In this document: positions 1 to 13,800 of the stretch, piece by piece
How the letters are laid out: every line of letters starts with the position of its first letter
How positions within the stretch are numbered: position 1 is the stretch's first letter
Assembly (NCBI GenBank): GCA_013396525.1
Contig: VWYX01001321.1
Span: 1-64,000, forward strand
Length of the DNA: 64,000 nt
Source: Chaetorhynchus papuensis
Lineage: Eukaryota; Chordata; Aves; Passeriformes; Rhipiduridae
Direction of reading: 5' to 3'
Notes under the pieces: model-generated
What the model saw: the letters and a program-made list of their open reading frames with translations, nothing else
What the model was told of the DNA's origin: nothing
The model's database searches: none
Program-made: the position numbers and the translations under genes

Positions 1-40
1 CTGGACTGGATGGTCCATGTGGGTCCTTTCCAGCTCTTGT
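1..40 (+). repeat. CR1 LINE 3'-tail remnant cut by the window edge
   Basis: The opening bases (ctggactggatggtcc then gggtcctttccag) match the usual last ~40 bases of avian CR1 elements, where an 'actggatgatcc ... gggtcccttccaac' string precedes the tail. Only the extreme 3' end is visible. Confidence 0.55.
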
Positions 41-1707
41 ATAAAATATTTCCAGTGGTTGGCGGGGAGCAGTGGGACCAGGTCAACCTTATGTCAAGTG
101 GTATTTGTCTGTATATAGATAAATAATACAAAAAATTGTCCTTTTTTTTTTTTTTTTGAGGACAATTATTCCTTCAATGAAATTCATCCTTTTAGTTTTA
201 CTGAAAATCCACTTTGCTCAGTTAAGGCAGCCCTCTCTGTGGCAGTATGGGACTGGGAAAAGCTGTGGGTGCTGGGCAGCAGACTGCAGTGAAAGGCTCT
301 GTTGATTCCAGCATCACACAGAGTGGGTGTGTTCCCTCTTCCAAACTCTTCCCTGTGTCCCCTGTTCCAAGCAACAGAGGTGGTTCCTCTTCACCCCCAG
401 CTACTCAGCTCCAGAAGTTTGCACATTCATCAGCCAATCCTCTTCAATCCACATTTTTGTTACAGGATTTGAAGGAGAAAGGACTTAAATTGCAGTGTTT
501 GATGGGCTTTGGATTCTTAATGAGATTTTTGGGAGGTGGAGGACAGGGGAGGATCAGCTCACACAGCCATCTTGCCTTGCCATCATTGCAGACTTGTCTT
601 TGTGAGCAATACACCAGGCACTTGAGTCAGGATTTCCTTAACCTCCTCTTTTTCCCCTGGTGTTCATTCCTCTGTTCTTTTCTACCCTGGATTGTGTTTG
701 GGCTCATGGGATTCTCAGTCCCAACACTCACAGAGAGTGGCTTAAAACATGTAACTATCCTGAGTTTAGGTGCAGTATGCTTAGATTTGTCTTTTTTTTT
801 TTTTCTTCTTATCTCTAAGGGGCTCAGCAGACTGTTAGTTTTAAACCATGCTCCAGAGTTTTCCAGATGACAGTTTTGTTTTTTTTTTTTGGTGGCATCT
901 TGACCTACTCTACACATTCTCACCCAGAACTGGATTGGTTGTGCAAATTAAAACGTCTGATAATGCATCTTTCCACTCTTACCTCCCTATTCACATGGGT
1001 CTTAAATGTGCATAGCTCTGTGTGGGTAACTGCTCCTTTAATATCAATGATTTCCTCTCTCATGGGAAGGAGCAGTTATTGAAAAATTATTGTCTTTTCT
1101 GGTGGTTTCTGAATGTGCTCATTACCCCCAGGTAGTCACCAGAGTGATGGTTTCAGTTTTAGAGCTGCTAGAGTGCTTTCCCAGTGTTCAGTCCACTGGA
1201 GAGTCAAGTGATGACACTCCAAATATTCTTAATATAAAAATATGCACTATTTATTTCTCTGTGTTGAAGTCCTGTTAATTTGGGAAAGCAGACACTTCTC
1301 TGTATTTCCCAAAATAGTGCTGTTTCCCTTATTACTACTGAACACACAATCATGGTATGTAGTTACACCAGTCCACTGTTACTCAAAATAGCCTGCAATT
1401 GCATTTATATCTGAGCATTTTTCACGCTTAAAACAATAATAATTCCTCATCCCATTCACCATTCTTTACATCTTTTGCTAAATTGGCACACTACAGTCAT
1501 TTCAGAATTATGTGTCTCCTTAGTTTCTTACTCTTAGCAGAGCAACCAACCCTTCATAGATAAATCTTCACAAATCTTCTGATTTTCTGATTTCTGATTT
1601 TCCTGATGTTACTCACCCTCAGCCACTCCCATCCTCCCATCCCAACATGCCAGTGACCAGAACAATGGATTTCTTTCTCACACTCTGTTGGGGTTTTCTC
1701 CATGCAG
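1..1707 (+). other. VWF: VWF intron (counterpart of human intron 38), 3' part
   Basis: No coding sequence homologous to VWF was found here. The open frames in this stretch, the longest about 207 codons, have no recognisable similarity and no splice context. T-rich runs occur near 140, 790 and 877. The first ~40 bases resemble a CR1 tail. The segment ends in a pyrimidine-containing tract and CAG acceptor at 1705-1707. Confidence 0.7.
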
Positions 1708-1810
1708 CACATGGAAACGTGGATTCCTGATGGTGAGCCCTGCAAGATCTGCACGTGTCTTGATAACAAGAAGATAAACTGCACGGTCCGACCCTGCCCG
1801 ACTGTCCAGC
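1708..1810 (+). CDS. VWF: VWF exon (human exon 39 equivalent), C1 domain
   Basis: The exon starts after the CATGCAG acceptor and stops before the GTAAGT donor. It has 103 nt, starts in phase 0 and ends with one base of a split codon. The translation starts HMETWIPDGEPCKICTC and continues to an NCTV glycosylation sequon, matching the human C1 segment around the CQICTC motif. The CxxCxC pattern is the hallmark of a VWC module. The next intron is only 97 bp. Confidence 0.95.
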
Positions 1811-4800
1811 GTAAGTTCATTTAGCTCTGTGATTGGACTTGAATTGATGTTTTGGTTCCTGGTTTCCTAGTTCTTATCCAAACCTGTTTTATGGATGTTT
1901 TCTCTAGCTGCCCAGTGTGGTCCGTGTGAAGTCGCCCGTCTGCGCAGGGGCCCTGGCCAGTGCTGCCCTGAGTACGAGTGTGGTAGGTTCTCATAAACTC
2001 TTGAATCTTCTTGGTCTGTACTTTTACCAGATGTTTCTAAGGAATGCAGTCCCTTTTTTAAAAAAATAATGTTTAATTCAGTGCTGCATTTTCGAAATCA
2101 CTGAATGATTGTACCATCATCTGTGTGGAAAATCAAACAGCTCTTAAGGATATGAGTCTCCATTCACTTACAACTTCATCCCTCTTTCTGTAATAGATGA
2201 GGAAGGGAATGGAGCAATTTGTTTCTGTCTAAATGACATTAGAAGGTTTTTTTTTCTCAGGCATTTATTTTTGCATGGTCTATATTTGCTCATTAAATAT
2301 AACATTAGAACCCTAATCCCCATAACCCGAGCTTGAACTCTTCTCTAAGCTATTTTGAAAACAAACTCTGACCTGTTGAACTCTAATGTACTTCATATTT
2401 TAAGACAGCAGTTGAGTGTTTTAATGTAATGGGGATGTGCGTGTGTGTGTGTCTTTTCTTGAGGACTAACCAGGCGTGGTTTTAACCACTCTCTGACTTT
2501 CTGTTCTCAGTGTGTGACCTGGTTTCTTGTGATTTGCCTCCTGCCCCTGTCTGTGAGTTTGGCCTGCAGCTTGCCCTGACCAACCCCGGAGAATGCAGAC
2601 CAAATTACACATGTGGTAAGATCATTTTTCCTAGCAGGGAGTGACACTGGAACGCTGCATTTGAGCAGCACCGACAACTTCCTTTAGGCATTATTTTTCC
2701 CCCTCTGAAAGGTTAAATTTTGGCACCAATGGACGTGTAATGGTTTCCCAGACTTGGCAGAAGTGTGCTGTTGGCACTTGGAGTACACTTTCAAATTAAG
2801 GACAAGAGAAACACTTTACTCTTGGACATGTGTTCTCTGACCCTGATGCTTATTTTATAAATCTCCTTGTTTGTGTATGAGACGAGAATTTTTTTTGGCA
2901 GGGCAGGAACTTTGCTGAGTTCCTGAACCTGAGCCTTTTATATCTGCGTTACTCCTCAGGCTTTAAGGAGATTTATAACAGTTTGAGGCAGTGATTAATG
3001 CCTTGCTGCCAGAGAACTGTCCTGTTTACTGGCAGCACTCTGAAAATCCATGAGCTTGACACGGTGCCCACCTTCTCCTGCCAGCCTGCAACAGGGAACT
3101 GTGCAGCTCTGTCCCAAGGCTCTCCTGCCCAGCGCATCGGACGCTGACCGTTGTCAAGACCGAGTGCTGTGATCAGTATGAGTGCACCTGCAGCTGCAGG
3201 AACTCCACAGTGAGCTGCCCTCTGGGCTATCTCTCCCAGTCTCTCACCAATGACTGCGGTTGTGTATCCATCACCTGCGTTCCAGACCGGGTAAGGGAAA
3301 TGAAATGTCTTTTCCGTGGATGAGAGTGTCTTTTTCCGCGTGGAGCTGCAGCAGCAGAGCAAGCAGGCAACCTGCTTGTTTAGAGAGAAGCAGAGAAAAG
3401 TAGAAAAAGTAGAGTTGTAGCAATGGATTATCTTGGGAACAGAATCTAAGAGCAGTAGTCTGAGCATTATTGACTCTGTTTTAGGGTTATTGTTTTAGGA
3501 TCGCCTCCTGCTGCTAAGAAAATCAGTGACAAGTTTTTTCCACATTTTGGTAAAAGAATAATAAACCCCCAATGAGACTGCTGGGCGTTTTTAATTTACA
3601 AGTGCCTGAAAGAATCACTCTTTTACATCATGCTGTTGCTTCTTTTATTACAATAGTGTATTCTCACATAACCAGTCCATTTTTTGTAACTTTGAGATGA
3701 CATAAACAAAAAATATTTCAAACTTAAAGGTCTCTCAAACCTCAGGAATATCAGAGGTGATTTTTAATTTGTTTTCAGATAACAGATATACAGACTTTGG
3801 AGCCACTACAATTACTATATATTCTTCCAATCCCATACTAAATTTATTGACATAATTGGTACACCTTAGACCTAAAATTCTTTGTGCCCATTGGTTACCT
3901 TTGTCTCTGCCTGAGAAGGTGTTGTATCGTTTAAGACCTATATTGCCACTTTCAAGTTTTTGCCAAGTTCATACCTGACTCTGCTCAAGCTTCACTAGGG
4001 TGTATTTTTCTTATTTTGCCAACTTTTTATTAAGCTGTTATATTTTGTTAACCTATAAGATAAAGTTGCTTAGAGGAGAGGTTGCAGGGCAATTTAGCTT
4101 TTTCATTAAACCTTAACACAGGGTTATGTTGTCTTGTAGCTCAGGAAATCTACCTTTTTTGGTCCATTTCTAAGGAGTTCATGACCATGCATAACTCATT
4201 TTATGTCTCTGGCACTTGTTTGCTCTATCTATAAAATTAAATGATGTTCTCTCTTTAATACCAAGCTAATATTATTAGCTAATTAAAATTTACTAATAGA
4301 AAGTTCAATATAAGGGGTGGCTCTGCTTTTGGGGTAGCTGTGATGGCTTGAGGATACAAGAGGATGAAGGCTCTTAGCTCCAAGTAGGATCTCTTCAGAT
4401 CAGATGGTTTAGCTGGAAAAAGTTTTGCATGCGAGGCTCCTTCTGGAGGACTCACTGCTTATTATCCCTAAATATTGTGTCCCATTATACTTACAGGGAG
4501 ACTGAGTCAGACCCTGGGCAACTCCACTGACTGCAGATAAAATTCTCCCATTTATTCTGTATAAAACAATAGCTTTTCTGGCACTTATTTTTCCTTTCCT
4601 CCACAGAATGACCACAATTTTAAGACCTGTAGCATTTCTAAGGGGTTCAAAATATTCCATAAAGTTTATGGTTGGTTCCATACCCTAAAATGCAGCCTTT
4701 TGGAGCCAGCAGTGTGCTCTTTAATGTATCAATTATTGCATTTAATAGGTGTGTGTGCACAACAACATAGTCTATCCTGTTGGGACAACCTGGGAAGATG

Positions 4801-7800
4801 GGTGCAGGGAATGCTCCTGCACCAGTGTGAGGGATGATGTTACAGGACTTCAGATGACGGAGTGTCGCGACAAAGAGTGTGACACGTTCTGCTCTCGGGT
4901 GAGTAACACTTGAACCAGTGCAATAACCAGCAGAGCCCTGGTCGGGACCTGCAACGATCCCTTTTAAGCCTCCTTGTTTAGAGAGAGACCAGAGAAAAAT
5001 AGAAAAATAAGTGTTGTAGCAATGGATTACCTTGGGAGCAGAATCTAGGAGCATTAGTCTGAGCATTATCGACTTTATTTTGGGGTTATTGTTTTAGGAT
5101 CGCATCCTGCTGCCGAGAAAATCAGTGACAAATTTATTTCCCATTTTGATAAAAGAAAAACTGCATCCTGAAGTTTCTGTCATTTACTCCACTTGCACAA
5201 TAAGTGTTCATGATGTCTGAAGTTCAATGGCAGATGTCTGTTCTAGCTCAAGTTCACTTTCTGAAGTTCTCGTTTCAGCTCTGTCTGTTGCTTAGCTCTG
5301 CCCACTGTAGCAGTAATAACACCTCATGCTGGGGCCTTTATTGTGCTCAGACCTCTGCTATATCCTAGAAAACCCCGTGGTTTGCTTTTGGAAGTCTGCA
5401 AAAGAAGTGTGAGCCACTTTGTTATATTGATTTAGATGGTCAAACAGGAATAGACAGAAAATTGGTACAAAGAATTGGTAGAGAAATGTGACTTATGTCA
5501 GATATCAGGAAAAGCTTCTTCCCCCAGAGGGTGTCAGGCACTGAACAGGCTCCCCAGGGAATGGGCACGGCCCCAAAGCTGCCAGAGCTCCAGGAGCGTT
5601 TGGACAACGCTCTCAGGGATGCACAGGGTGGGATTGTTGGGGTGTCCTGTGCAGGGCCAGGAACTGGACTGGATGATCCTGGTGGATCTTAAATATTGCA
5701 TCATTCTCTAGAACCAACCAAAAACCCTCAATCCATTAGGAAAAAACCAACAAAGCAAATGCAGGGTTCCCTGAGAAAGTTTGAGTATGCCAAATGCTGT
5801 AAAAAGCATGAGAGTAGATGTGGGAGTTTTGAACTGTTGCAAGAGAATCACTTCGGTTTCCATGTGTAGAAAAGACTTGTCTCTATTACGGCAATTTTTA
5901 TGAAATATTAGATCTAAAGTATCTGGCTGTGTTTCAGCTCATAGCAATAATTTATCAATAATTTGTTATTCCAATAAAATCTCATTAGTGCAGAGCTACA
6001 GTTCCTTGACATTGCAGCATCAAAAAAATCTGGTTAAAAACACATGACAAGACTTGGTGGAAATGATGTCAGTTCTTTTTGGGACTTTGTCTTTCCTTCT
6101 GCTCCTTTAATGGTTATCAAGGTTGTACAACCAAAACTGTAACTGTTGGACTACTTGGACAGCTCAGATTTTTTTCCTTTTCCTGAATTCCTGATTCAGT
6201 GGATATACATATCAAGGACATCAGCAGTGCTGCCATCCAGTTTGAATTGACCTTAAACTTATTTTTCAGTTCAGATTAGATTGCACTGAAAGTTGTATCG
6301 ATATCAAATACATACTTTAATCATGCATCATTACTAGGATGATATTTAGACTCTCTGCTGCTCCTGATTATTAATTTCATTCCAGGTGTTAAAGTTGTGC
6401 AGTATCATTTGACAGTGTCACCTGACTTCTGTGAAAACAGCTTGGAGGGTTTTTTTTTTTAATCTGGCTACACAAAAAGAGGAAAAAAAACCCTAAAAAG
6501 ACCACACCATGTACTGGCTTCTTCATGCTGATGAATGGAATGTGCTACTGTTGTCCTCAGCATGGCAAAACTAAACTCAAATCATATCTGTAGCTTTAGA
6601 GTGTTAAGAAATGCTATGGATAAAAGTGGATGTTTCATTTAAATGAACCAACCCCTCAGTTCTGTGAGGAGTTGAGCAGCAAATATTGACCTCTCACTTG
6701 CAAACCACGTGTGGATTTGCCTCGTTGCCTGTCAGAGTCCTCTGGCTACTTCTGTCCTCTTTCAACTTTGCAAAGTTCTGAGAAAACCTGCAGATGATCC
6801 CTTCAGGAATTGCACCGGCTGCTCTGAGCACCCTGCTCTGGTGGAAGGTGGTGTCCCTGCCTGTGGCAGGGGGTGGGAATGGGATGATCTCTCAGGTCCC
6901 ATCCTGTAGATGCTGAAAAAGCTTTAGCAGTGAATTTCTTCAGCTCTCTAGTATTTTGTGAGAACTCTGTCTTTCCCGTGCAAGCTAACTAAAACAAAGT
7001 TACCAGTTTTTATCAATATCCACACCTGCACTTGTTTTTCCGATTGTTATGGCTTCAACTAGAAAAAACACTTGGGAACGGATGTGTTAGAGTTGGGCCA
7101 ATCCCCTCGAGGGGTGGATGGCCAGAGAACCAATTACTTTATGCCATCTAACTCACTTTTTGTGAACTAACATATAAAAACCTCGGGAACAAAGCCATTA
7201 AACCGGCCTTGCCTCCATTTCTACTGACCTGGACTTCATGTGGTTTTTCTACACGCCCGCTTCACAACAGCAACACCCTCCAACCCAGGCCTTTGTGTGA
7301 TTCTGTGACCTTTGTCAGTGTGTTAGGGGTGCAAACCACCCCTGGAGTGTGCTCTGTAACACCTCTTTGCACTTTAGATGTCTGTATTCACACCAGCTTA
7401 GTGAAATTTGGGTCCTCCAGCTGGGTTTTGCTTTTTCCTGGGCACAAACAGCTCATGGATTTTTACTTCTCTTGAGTTTGCCACACAAAAAGTTGCATCT
7501 GGTACTGCAGATGCTTCAGGCATGTATTTAGCAGATAAAAGTGATGTAAAACCAAATGCCTCACAGCACAACTTTTCTCACAGAGCTGGGTCAAGGTCTG
7601 GCATCATGTTTTGTGACATTACATGAAATAAACTTCCGTTATCAAAGTCCATTGATTATCAGGGTTTGCTAATGTGCTTCATATTGCAAATCAGGGACAG
7701 CTCTTGAAGGGAGGGAGCCGTTGGGAATCCCTCAGTGAATCAGTTTGACCCAAATAAAATTATACTTATTTTTATTGGCATTTTTCACATGAACAATACT

Positions 7801-10800
7801 ATCTGTGACTGAACATCTTTCCTTCAGCTCTGTGCTGAGATCAGAGTTATGTTTTGCCCTGTGGAGACTGCCTAGCCATTACATATAGAATATTTTATTT
7901 CTAATTAGATTAAAGCTTTTTGCTTTCTTGTACTTAGATATTTCACTGTTTCAGTATTTGGCTGCTTGCTTTAGGAGATTAATATGTATTAAAAGTGAGA
8001 ATTGGGATTCCTGTTGTTTCTGTGGGTTGAAGTGTTTTTTTTTTTCACCTATTTTGCTGGATTTATAAGATTTTTCTTTAGTAACAGAGGGTGTACTGTT
8101 CAATTTTCATACTGCTTATTTCATTTTCCAAAATTAAGTGTTAGACTGTGATAAGATACATAATCTCTAGTGTTGCATAATAGTTTAATTTTTTAATCTT
8201 AATTTGTAGATTTTTTAAAAAATGCCTGTTGCTGGTAAACTGTTGGCTTAAACTGTGTTGGACTTGGCAGTGCTGGGTTAATGGTTCAACTTGATGGTAT
8301 TAATGGTTTTTTTTCACCTAAATGATTCTATGAAAAGATAACATGGTCAGTCAAAACTGGTCCCTGGATTACATGTCTGAGCAACCTGGATCTTCCCTCT
8401 GCTTAAACACAGGGCAGTCAGATGTCTGAATGTGCTCAGACTGAATCCTACCCTTGAATTCTCTGGAATGGGAAGGGCAGTTGTGAGTGCTGATCAACCT
8501 TCAAGATGCCAGAAGAGCAATTTTTCCTTTAATTTGCCTTTGTAAAATGCTATTATAGATAATTTTTTTTTAATTATTAAAAAACCCCTCATCATTATAT
8601 CTGTCCTTTTTCAAACTCTCCTTTTCATAAAACTTTGCTAACATTAAACATCGATCCTAAAAGAAAACCCTGGGATGGATGTTCTTGTCTGTCTCCTATT
8701 CCTGGATCAGTCAGTCCTTTTCTTTTCTTTCCTCCCCCAGGGCTACAAGTATGTTGTGCCAGAAGGGGAGTGCTGTGGGAGGTGCCAGAAAACTGCCTGT
8801 GAGGAGCAGCACTTCTGGCCTCGGGGTGATGAAGATCCTCCTTTGCATGAGGTGAGGCTCCAGTGGGATGGACACCAGGCAAAAGCCCCCTGGAATTCTT
8901 TGTGTTCCATGGAAGGAGGTGAAGATGGTATCAGCTATTTCTTCCACTTTCTTCCGTTCAAGCAGCACTGAGAAACAATGTTTTGGGTGTCCTGTGACCT
9001 ACCCAGTCAATTCTCACATGTGAATCCTCCCCACCCTTTTCTGGGCCAGATATTTTGTGTACAATTACTAATTTCAGCCGTGGTAGCTCGAAAGAATGTT
9101 CATTGGGTATAATGCCTCCCTGACCATCAGCTGCTTGTTTAAATTATCCCAGTTAATTTGTATTGCAGTCTGCTGCTGTCTTAAAAAAGAAACTTGTTAA
9201 AGTGTCATTTTGCAACCTGACTTTTTCCTGGTTTTAACAAGGGCATTTCTTAATGTGGATCAATATTCTTCTCTGCTTCATCAAACAAGCCTTCAGAAGG
9301 CCTATTTTAATGTCCCACTGTCTCTCACTGATTTTTTTTTGGTCCTAACAGAGTAATAGTTATACTCCGTAGTCTCTTTTTTCTACTTGCAACTACTCTT
9401 GCAACTCTTCTGTCATAAGTGAAGAACTGTTTAACCCATGAGAGGAAAGTGGTTTTTTATTAACTTTCTGAGCAAAGATGTTTGAATTGACTGCAGCTGG
9501 GGATCTGATCTTCAGTTTCACTCTTGAAGTATATTTGGAGTGGTAACAGTGAAGGAATAAAGCTGCAAAGCAGTGACCAGCTCCTCCCAGCACTGAGCTG
9601 TGGCAGCATCTTCCTCCTGGCCTGTGGTGATGTCTGTTTCCATAAATAGCAGTTGAAGTTCCTGCTTTGTCTGGTCTGTGGGTGATGATAATAAGAGAAC
9701 TGTCAACAGCATCTCGTCTTTTCTGCATTTGCAGGTGTTTCAGGTCTAGAGCCTATTGCCAAAGCTTCCTTTGGGCTTAGCAGAGCTGATTTGCAGCAGG
9801 CTGCAGCAGAAAGAGGAGCTGCTCAGCTACGGTGCAGTGCAGCCAGTCACCAGGGAGTAAATGCAGATTTAACTCCAGTTAGGAGTGCTCTTCCTTCTTC
9901 ACATGTTATCTGACATGTCCCTTTTGAAGGATATTCCTGTGATTTTTATTCTCGACAAACTCAGCGTGCTCTATAAACGGCTTGTCACCGTAAGGGTTTG
10001 TGGAGAGCTGTTGAGTGACACTGTTCCCAAGGCAGTAAATGTGCTTTTGGCAAGCCAGCATCTGCCTGGGGTGCTCTTCCCTCTGTCCAGGGGCACAAAT
10101 GCTGCTGCCTGCGTTTAATCCTCTCACAACTTCCCCTCAGGTAGGCACGGAGTGGCGATCCCCCTGGAACCGCTGCATTGTCAACGAGTGTGTCCGGGTG
10201 AACAACGAGGTTTTTGTGCAGCAAAAGAATGTTTCTTGCACCCAAATGGATGTGCCTGACTGTCCAGAGGGAACTGAGCTGCGCTGTGACCGAGTGATAG
10301 ACTGCTGTCCTTCCTGCAGATGTGGTAAGATTTGGGGGATGACAAACGGGATCGCTCCAGCATGAATTGTTTCATGGGGGGATTGTCTGTTTCTCAACAA
10401 TAATTTTCAAAGTGTGTGTTATGGAAACATAGCCCCACTTTGAAGGGCTCCTGTGTAATTTAGACTTTGAGTACAGAAGCACCTGCTGCTGCATCCAAAG
10501 CCCCATGGGCAAAAGCAGAGGGGGGGATTCTGCCTCCCATTGCCTGAAGGGAGCCCACAGGAAAGATGAAGAGAGACTCTTGGCAAGGGCCTGGAGTGAC
10601 AGGACAAAGGGCAATGGCTTCACACTGACAGAGAGCAGGGTTAGATTGGATATTAGGAAGAAATTCTTCCCTGTGAGAGTGGGGAGGCCCTGGCACAGGT
10701 TGCCCAGAGAAGCTGTGGCTGCCCCATCCCTGGCAGTGCCCAAGGCCAGGTTGGATGGGGCTGTGAGCAAGCTGGGACAGTGGAAGGTGTCCCTGCCCGT

Positions 10801-13800
10801 GGCAGTGGGATTGGAAGTGGATGATCTGGAAGGTCCCTTCCAACCCAAGCCTATGATTCTATGACTCCTAACATAACCTTGGCTCAAAAGTCTAAATCAA
10901 AAGATTTGGGTAGTTGGCCTCAGTCTGGGAAGACTCAACAGTGATGTTTAGTTGACAAGTACCTGTGCAACCACAGGGTGAGGAGGGAGCAGTGGGAGGA
11001 GGAGAGGATATATGCTCTCTAACTTGCAGAAAACCTGAGTGCATCTGCTGACAGTATGAGTCTTGAACTGGAGGGGAAAGTTTGTGTTCTGCCATGTATT
11101 TCTTAAAAAAAAGCTTAGCCAGAGATATTTTTAAGCAGCATCAAGTATAGCTCTGACAAATTGTTGCCTTTCAAGGTGTAATGTAAGGAGGCTCAGTTAT
11201 GCCTCTTTACAGTGAAACTGGATACAAATTTCTTCAAACTGGAACTGTAATAAGTCAAAAAAGCATAGCTGTGGTCGATCAAATAACTTGGAACTGTCAT
11301 TGTGATGGTAATGCTAAATGGAATACTTCATTCTTTTTCAGCACCCCTGAATGGTTGTCCTTTGAATGGCACTGTTATTGGGGTAAGACACGAATTCCTT
11401 TTATTTACTGAAATGGCAAGATATTTAAATGTATGAAAGAGCTTTTGGAGGACCACACTCGTCAGAATACACACATAGAGAACACAGGGCAGCTTTTTTT
11501 TCCAGACAGAATCTCTGCAAGCGAGACCTTGGAGTAAAAGAAGTGCCAGGGGGCTCAGCAAGTCTGTGTCCAGCACCTGACTCTGCCAGGGTCTTCCTAT
11601 TTGACAACGAGCATCTCTGCAAAATGGGGACAGCACTGCAAAATGGGGACAGCAATGTTTCCTTATCTTGATGGATGCTTGAAAAGAGGGCTTGGAAACT
11701 GTGGTAATCTGCATTTCGTAGTGGTTTGCAGACTACCAAACACACAGGAAACTCTCTGCGAGCGTTAATCTCCCAGGCGATCCTTGCCCACTTTGGGGAA
11801 GCAGAACCTTCCCATATTCTGCTCAGAGGATCAGGCACATTAAAACAAGGATGGAGGCTTGCTCCACCTGTGTGGAAGGAGAGGTATCCCTCCTTGGCTA
11901 TTAGCAGGAACAGGAAAGCTGAGCTTCCTCCTTGTTTGACCTCTTTTCCCTTTCAAGATCCCTGCTGATGTGCCCTGTGAGGAAATTTTTTCTCAACTGC
12001 GTATTTAATGGATAGATTGAGACATGTTTAACCCAGCCCATGACAGTGGGAATGATGAGAGTCAAGCATCTGATCTCATTTATGCCGAATTTATCTTTGG
12101 AGAGCTCTGTCAATTGTCCATTGTTTCCCTAAATCCATATTCTGGCAGCACCTCTGGTGTCAAAGAGCTCTAAATATTCTCAGCATCCCCCAGGGAAACA
12201 GGTTCTCTTTAGTCATTTAACCTGACTTTAACCTACTCATTCCTGCTTTGTCAATGTGTGTCTTCTTTTTTCATTTATTTAAAGGTAAATTTACTCAAAT
12301 CTCTTTATATTTTAGTGGTGAGGCAGAGTGAACCTTTCTCCATCTATTTCTTGTGGTTTGGATACTTTTTTCAGAGTCCAAAGGCATAAGTTTCTAAGTT
12401 TGTTAGAGCTGAAGCCATGTCATCAAGCATCCATCATTCTGTGTAGGGATGACTTCCCTGTAGAATTAAATCCAATGAAAAACTCTGCCTTTCTTGTCAG
12501 AACCCTGGTTTAAAAGTGATAAATTCTGGAATAATCTATTTTCTCTTTGATCCCTCTACTTGTTTCCTCTAGAGTATGTTGTCAGAACTAGTTGTGGCAT
12601 CCTATAAAGACAATATTTGTAGGAAATGTCAAGCAGGACAATAATTAGCAGCTTCTGCCACCTTCTGTTATAGAGTATTATATATCCCATATATATATTT
12701 TTTTTCTGTATTGCAAACCAAAGCTCTTTTCAGTTGTGTTCTGTTCTTCCATGACCAACTAATTTGTTTCTCCTCCAACAAAATGTTCACCTGATCTGTC
12801 AAGTAAAGTATGTTTTCTCTCTTCAAGCATTTAAAAATATTTACAAATAATGAAAATGAAATGAAATATAAGCAAATTTTGAAGGCAAAATGAGAAGTGT
12901 CTGTGGTTTGAAGACTTCAAAATAAAACATCTCAGCTTCTGCAATATTGAAAAAAATTCCTGAAATTTCTTAAACTAGCTTCATTTAATGACTTACTATA
13001 ACTTAAATAGTTGTATGTCTGAAAGATTTTGAGCACCTGGTGTCACTACAGCTTTGTCTTGTACTATTCTCTGCTTCAATGACTGGTTCCAGAGTCCTGG
13101 TCAGGAAGGAAGATGTGGTGTCCACAGAAGTTTATACTTCCTGGATTTCAAACCCTTTATACTGGGTCCTTTAGGAATAGGCTTCAAGTTTCATTTCATA
13201 TCTAGGGAAAACTTCGCTGCGTTAATTCCTTCACTGAATAGTTCCAAGTTCTGAGTCTTTTACTGCATTTCTGGTAATTGACTGTGTCCTTAATCCCTTT
13301 ACATTTTTGTCTTGTATCTGGTTACCAATATTGTATTCCAGTAATTTGGTGTATTGCATCCACTCTGCTGTTCTTAACAATGCTGGGGGCTTTAACTGCA
13401 AGCTTCCAAGCCGGTGGCTGTATTTACCAAAAGGATCATCATCACTCATCTGTTTTCCCAGGCTTTTACTGAGTGGCATTTTTGAAGGTGATCCGGGCAG
13501 ATTTGGGCTTTATGCAGGTTATTTAGGTGGCACTGGGTTAGTGGGTGTTGACATTTCATTCCAAGCTAGCCAAGAAAGCACATGATAGGTGTGTTATATA
13601 AAGGGGAAAAGCTGCATCAATCCATTATTTTGTTCAGTTCTGTCATGCTAAGCAAATTTTGGATGGGGCAAGACCTTCCCCCAAAAGTTCAAGGCACTCG
13701 TGTGTGAAGATTTCATTTCAACACGTCTCTAGAAATCCCTCTGTTCCTGCCTGTCACAGTGATTGTCATATTGATGTCATGATGATTTTTGCCTTTTCTT

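Larger units (their letters stand above)
5157..8740 (+). other. VWF: VWF intron (exon 43 to 44 equivalents), remainder
   Basis: No exon was recognised. It contains two CR1 3' fragments and an LTR-like segment (listed separately). The rest is AT-rich single-copy-looking sequence with T runs near 6451 and 8035. Confidence 0.6.

Noticed and set aside
247..870. 207-codon forward open frame
   Set aside because: It lies in the VWF intron with no splice context, no recognisable domain and a phenylalanine/serine-rich T-run ending. It is a chance frame.
2973..3467. 164-codon minus-strand open frame
   Set aside because: It is antisense to a certain VWF exon and to the adjacent intronic repeat, so it is a shadow frame.
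3350..5156. Interpretation of the twin intronic repeats as a recent VWC exon duplication
   Set aside because: The adjoining exons are not similar at DNA level and match distinct human exons, so the exons are not products of the same recent duplication.
10372..10887. Several long overlapping frames on both strands
   Set aside because: They fall within a CR1 3' end. The same translations recur at 37.2, 53.8 and 56.3 kb because the repeat does.
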